From Acidobacteriota bacterium (lineage in GTDB: Bacteria > Acidobacteriota > Terriglobia > Terriglobales > Acidobacteriaceae), in the NCBI GenBank assembly GCA_021781255.1, contig JAJXXG010001037.1, forward strand, positions 1 through 13,517: a stretch of DNA of 13,517 nt, written 5' to 3'. Positions 13,438-13,517 of this stretch are shown here, piece after piece; position 1 is the first letter of the stretch; every line of letters starts with the position of its first letter. Position numbers and translations under genes: made by a program. The notes under the pieces were generated by a model that saw nothing but the letters and a program-made list of their open reading frames with translations, was not told the origin of the DNA and searched no databases.

Positions 13438-13517
13438 TCAAGATAGGCTCTCGTTTTCCAGGGGGGCCTTATTTATTTTGTAGACATGCTGAAGAAAGCG
13501 GAAGGGCAGCAGCAAGA
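13438..13517 (-). CDS. C-terminal end of an unidentified protein (partial)
   Basis: The minus strand from the right edge reads LLLPFRFLQHVYKINKAPLENESLS and stops at TGA (13438-13440). The text is protein-like and the tagged terminator follows directly, so this is probably the true 3' end of a gene coming in from the right. Twenty-five codons are too few to identify the family. On the plus strand an ATG at 13486 opens MLKKAEGQQQ, but it has no Shine-Dalgarno and conflicts with this reading. Confidence 0.5.
   Translation of the reverse strand, partial: LLLPFRFLQHVYKINKAPLENESLS

Noticed and set aside
13486..13517. Possible gene start MLKKAEGQQQ at the right edge
   Set aside because: No Shine-Dalgarno or -10 at the proper distance, and the minus strand here has a better-supported C-terminus followed by a terminator.

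Overview
The window is high-GC bacterial chromosome, most likely from an Acidobacteriota member of the Terriglobia/Acidobacteriaceae type. This is inference. It rests on a VWFA-related secreted protein of the kind abundant in acidobacteria, tandem seven-bladed-propeller lipoproteins, and many short palindromic interspersed elements with GGCACG...CGTGCC hairpins. There is no rRNA, tRNA, CRISPR array, phage gene or transposase.

Layout from left to right. (1) A secreted protein that appears to consist of five POTRA-like repeats with no beta-barrel (57-1358). A 134-bp MITE-like element with perfect 18-bp terminal inverted repeats sits exactly on its stop codon, followed by a second repeat of the TCATCCTGAGCGG type. 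(2) guaA on the minus strand (1723-3270). A short ORF upstream of it, apparently frameshifted, shares its reading frame. (3) Three tandem plus-strand beta-propeller lipoproteins (3722-5140, 5463-6725, 6858-8075). Genes 2 and 3 share their start-region DNA, but in gene 2 about 140 bp of unrelated sequence separates that leader from the signal peptide. (4) A terminator/repeat cluster between convergent genes (8103-8281). (5) A minus-strand acyltransferase-3 membrane protein (8322-9437) and pyrH (9619-10323), separated by a purine-rich inverted repeat. (6) On the plus strand, a small unrecognised protein (10584-10889), dapD (10978-11826) and a secreted VWA protein (11900-13045). (7) A gene-poor end containing a tagged terminator and the last 25 codons of a minus-strand gene that enters from the right edge.

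The housekeeping genes (guaA for GMP, pyrH for UDP, dapD for lysine and meso-DAP) are scattered singly among envelope genes, with no obvious shared pathway. The strongest structural pattern is regulatory. The POTRA gene, pyrH and dapD lack a clear Shine-Dalgarno site and each carry an extended -10 (TGn + hexamer) ending exactly 9 nt before the ATG, as expected for leaderless or nearly leaderless mRNAs. The lipoprotein genes and the small unknown gene have ordinary Shine-Dalgarno sites instead. I did not find a clearly new multi-gene system. The most unusual items are the barrel-less POTRA protein, the rebuilt leader of lipoprotein 2, the fixed-distance -10 set, the MITE in a stop codon, and a terminator module with a conserved 18-nt tag.
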